From Chinchilla lanigera (lineage: Eukaryota > Chordata > Mammalia > Rodentia > Chinchillidae): a stretch of DNA of 64,000 nucleotides. Location: positions 30,071,292 through 30,135,291 of the forward strand of contig NW_004955404.1 in assembly GCF_000276665.1 (NCBI RefSeq), given 5' to 3'. Position 1 is the first letter of the stretch, and every line of letters starts with the position of its first letter. Positions 61,023-64,000 of the stretch are shown in pieces. Below the pieces are notes generated by a model. It saw only the letters and a program-made list of their open reading frames with translations. It had not been told where the DNA came from and ran no database searches. Both the position numbers and the translations under genes were made by a program.

Positions 61023-63057
61023 TCAGAATAAGATGACATGTGTAAGACATAAAGCACATGGTGACTTGTACAAATGTAGTATTTAATGTGATACAGTAGC
61101 TTAGTCTTAAGCTCATTTTACTTTATGCAATGTAAAAAGTATTTTTACCATTTTAGATTTTTATGAGAAATATTTTGACTATTAAAAGTTTTTTATTTTA
61201 ACTTAGTTATCAGAGGACACACACACATGTACACACAGGCCTACATTTCCTCTCTGGCATGAATCTTTATATACTTAGTGAATTAGTTTTAATACTTTAA
61301 ATATAAAAATGTTTGAAATTATTGACAATTGAAAAATTTTAGAAAATTTTAAAATGTGTTTTTCTTTATTACAGAGGAATACTCAAATATTTTTGTCTTA
61401 ATATTTAATTAAAGTTTTTAAATCCTGTATTTTAAAAATTTTTTTTAAGTTTTTCATTAATTTCTAATATGTTGTATATTTGTAAATATTAATTTTCTTA
61501 ATGAATAAACCATTTTGTATGTCTTCTTTGTACAATTGGTAGTACTATTACTATTACAGTATACTATTTATTTCTATAAAGTACACTAAATAAGATTATA
61601 TAACCTGATCTATGTAGTATATAGAATATATTATAATCTAGTAGCATGTATTATAGTAGCATGTAACCTTACATATATATATATGTACATAAATACATAG
61701 TATTATTGAGGTGCTGTATTATAATGTGGTATGTTAGAGTATGATATATAATCTGATTATTTATGATTTGGACATGAAAAAATCATAAGGGTGATTTGGT
61801 GAATGCAGACTTCATATTTAACATGTTTGGTAATATTTACTTTGTTCGAATGCTCCAAATCGTAATGAGGTCCTATTATTATTTCTTCAATATTTCCTTG
61901 AGGTTATAAAATTGTTGTCTATGTATCACTTAAAGTTACATGTTATATAATCATTAGACTAAATTAAGTGATGAATATAAAAATATTGTGTATACTTGAA
62001 AGATTTTAACAAAGTATTTGTTTACATTTATTGGTATTTTGGGCAGCCACAACATGACAATTTTCAAAAATATTTACTACATGCTCAAAACTTTTGAAAG
62101 CCACATGAAGATAAAATTTAGTTAACCTGTAGACTTACCTCACTTAACAAACTAAACATATTGTTTTTAAAAAATATGTGAAATATATTTTGAGAATTTT
62201 TTCAAAAGTATTTAGCTATGATTTGAAAAATATGTCTCAGGAAAAAATATTTCTGCTATTATTTATACACCTGAACTCCACCAGATAATTAGCTGTCATT
62301 ACTTACAGATTTTAAGAGAATATTCATCCCTACTAAAGTGATAGAAATGAAGTATAAAAATGCCTGTGCTTTCTAACCCTCTTTATATCACAGACTTTTA
62401 CCCACATATGACAAGTGATGTTCCTCATATCTGTCAGATTCTGTTATTGGGCCAACCACAGAGGTATTTTCATTATGAGGAAACACCATCATTTTCAGTG
62501 CATATACTCCTAGGGTTAAATGTGGCATCAAAATGTATTCAGCACTCATGCAGCAAATGTGCAGGTCAGCTGTTAGGACACACCTGAGACAGGTAGTAGC
62601 TAGTCTTGTCGAGAAGTCTTCCCATTAACTTGGGAATCCTAAAATGAGTTCTCCTTTCTAATAAATCAGAGAAAAAAATTATTTATTGAGAGTGGTACCA
62701 AATATAAAAGATTTACAACTTATGCACATTGTGTGTATGGTTCAGCCTTTAGAGTAAATATTGATGATGAAGGTGACAAAAATGTTTCCATTTCTAAGGT
62801 TAATATCAAAAAACTAATACTCCAAACATCACATACTCAAAATTAGTGGCCAGGACTAGGCTGATGCTTAATTCTACCAAATGTAATTTCCTTGTTTATA
62901 CAGTTTACTCTGTACTGCTACTGGGTCAAAAAGATAAAATGAGCAGCAGCTTCTTAAAGTACCTTTGAATAGTTTGAGAGTACTTGTTTATCAAGACCAC
63001 ATATATTTATCTGTTCTCCCAAGACAAAATCAGTATGTGAAATATCACATACACAGT

Positions 63058-63086
63058 TTCAATATCAATATCAAATATCAATATCA
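63058..63086 (+). repeat. (AATATC)n short tandem repeat
   Basis: AATATCAATATCAAATATCA then ATATCAC; about four imperfect units. Confidence 0.75.
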
Positions 63087-63171
63087 CAGTTTGTGTGATA
63101 TTTTTTAACAATTTACCCCCAAAATGTAGTTAATCTCTTGCACTGTCTTTAATTTTTAAAAAGATCACATA

Positions 63172-63245
63172 GGATTGGGTATGTAGCTGAAAGGCAGAGT
63201 GCTTGCCTAGTATACACAAGGCCTTGGGTTCAATCTATTGACTGC
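63172..63245 (+). mobile_element. Old ID SINE, sense
   Basis: GGATTGGGTATGTAGCTGAA, GGCAGAGTGCTTGCCTAGTA and CTTGGGTTCAATCTATTG; decayed A and B boxes. Confidence 0.65.
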
Positions 63246-63302
63246 AGATACACAAAAGAACAGAAAACATAAAGGAACTTCATGACAGATTAATAAAGTA
63301 TT

Positions 63303-63450
63303 GCAGGAAGGTGTGGTGGCACATGCCTGTAATCCCAGCACTTGGGAGGCTGAGGCAGGAGGATCAATGCAAGTTCAAGACCAGCCTGGGCTGCAAAGTG
63401 AGCTCAAGGCCAGCCAGAACTGCATAGTGAGACCCTGTCTCAAAACGACA
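63303..63450 (+). mobile_element. B1 SINE with internal duplication, sense
   Basis: GTGTGGTGGCACATGCCTGT, GGGAGGCTGAGGCAGGAGGA and AAGACCAGCCTGGGCTGCAA. The related AAGGCCAGCCAGAACTGCAT follows before GACCCTGTCTCAAAAC. Tail is an (AATC)n repeat to about 63466. Confidence 0.93.
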
Positions 63451-63466
63451 ATCAATCAATCAATCA
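63450..63466 (+). repeat. (AATC)n microsatellite in B1 tail
   Basis: Four AATC units between the B1 and the following ID SINE. Confidence 0.9.
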
Positions 63467-63474
63467 GTAAAAAA

Positions 63475-63557
63475 GGGGGCTAGGGATTTAGCTCAGCAAC
63501 ACAGCACCTGCCTGGCAATCACAAGGTCATGAGTTCGATTCCTGGTACCGGAAAAAA

Positions 63558-63588
<31 letters not shown>

Positions 63589-63591
63589 AAA
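63475..63591 (+). mobile_element. ID SINE, sense, with (AAAT)n tail
   Basis: GGGGGCTAGGGATTTAGCTC, GAGTTCGATTCCTGGTACCG, then about nine AAAT units (63556-63591). Possible target duplication AAAGTATTGCA near 63296 and AAAGTATTGCAA near 63595, which would include the B1, suggesting B1 and ID moved or inserted as a unit. Confidence 0.9.
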
Positions 63592-63849
63592 GAAAAGTAT
63601 TGCAAGAAACTGAGGATTTCATGTCTAGAAGAGTTACTTTTTATCCAAAGAATCAGGAGATTGGCATGTTGCAATTGAAATGCTCAGTTTCTATTTTCCT
63701 ACAAGATTACTTAGTTTGCAAGTACCTAATGGTGATATAACAATGACTGCTGTCACCTCTGCTCTGTAGTCCTGGGATCCAAAGTTGTAGCAGTAAATTC
63801 TCAAAGAACTGAACGTTTGGGAATAGTAGAAAAAAAATAAGAATGTATT

Positions 63850-63960
63850 GCTCATTCAGCAAATTTTAATGAGCACATACTATATTCCTGAAACCATTCT
63901 ATCACTGAAAAGTAACAGATAAAAACACCTGCACTAGAAGGACTTTTTTGAGCACTACTG
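63850..63960 (-). mobile_element. L2 LINE 3' end, antisense
   Basis: CTCATTCAGCAAATTTTAAT and GAGCACATACTATATTCCTG then CACCTGCACTAGAAGGAC follow antisense L2 order. Confidence 0.5.
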
Positions 63961-63988
63961 ATGTGCAGGTAATAAGAATGCGATTAAA

Positions 63989-64000
63989 CACACACACACA
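63989..64000 (+). repeat. (CA)n microsatellite, cut by window end
   Basis: ACACACACACAC running to the last base; true length unknown. Confidence 0.9.

Larger units (their letters stand above)
60646..64000 (+). other. Intron 20 of the window (3' end outside)
   Basis: Begins GTGGGT and is very AT-rich to about 62.3 kb with no recognised repeat except short TTTAAAACA-type tandem words (60960-61022). At 63.1-63.6 kb lie an old ID, a B1 and an ID in series, then an L2-like piece and a terminal CA repeat. No further exon seen. Confidence 0.75.

Noticed and set aside
1..64000. CRISPR arrays, operons, Shine-Dalgarno sites, phage or bacterial defence systems.
   Set aside because: The sequence is vertebrate intron/exon DNA; none of these structures is present.

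Overview
The window is mammalian genomic DNA, AT-rich, and lies inside one very large gene on the + strand. Twenty exons (2325-60645) join in frame into 914 complete codons. I recognise the product as the middle of MYCBP2 (PHR1/Pam, vertebrate orthologue of Drosophila Highwire and worm RPM-1), a giant neuronal RING-type E3 ubiquitin ligase scaffold. Neither the start nor the end of the gene is present. The N-terminal RCC1-like and PHR domains lie upstream, and the DOC-like and RING/tandem-cysteine catalytic domains lie downstream. I found no second gene and no RNA gene.

The organism looks like a rodent. The window holds about two dozen tRNA-Ala-like ID SINEs (RNA polymerase III A/B-box body ending in GGTACC and an A-rich tail) and 7SL-derived B1 SINEs with an internal duplication. 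It also has an old ID-B1-type dimer, MaLR-like LTRs, L1 fragments, and ancient L2, MIR and MER5A-like copies. I see no B2 or B4 elements, so a mouse-like rodent is unlikely. I cannot name the species.

Layout. 1-2324: intron with an antisense MaLR-like LTR and an L2 piece. 2325-9041: six exons encoding a helical segment and then a beta-rich module. 11379-15593: three exons leading into a filamin-type Ig domain. 15594-25783: a 10.2 kb intron filled by rearranged L1 copies, a GC-richer block and a solo LTR with an ID SINE inside it. 25784-32728: the rest of the filamin domain, with L2 and MER5A-like relics in the intron. 33524-46595: four exons encoding two tandem SH3b-like repeats, split by an 11 kb intron. 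46596-64000: exons of a Ser/Pro-rich linker, a predicted cassette exon, a further candidate cassette exon, and introns with few recognisable repeats.

Observations most worth checking: (1) a GC-AG intron after the exon at 46463-46595; (2) two SH3b-like repeats interrupted by phase-0 introns at the same alignment position, which suggests an ancient intragenic duplication; (3) an 87 bp candidate cassette exon at 53535-53621 and a 102 bp one at 60544-60645, both phase 1 to phase 1; (4) a roughly 99 nt inverted repeat at 5401-5499; (5) three 100-base assembly gaps, all inside tails of very young ID copies; (6) a nested or duplicated L1 arrangement at 18.9-21.9 kb. I see no evidence of an unknown multi-gene system.
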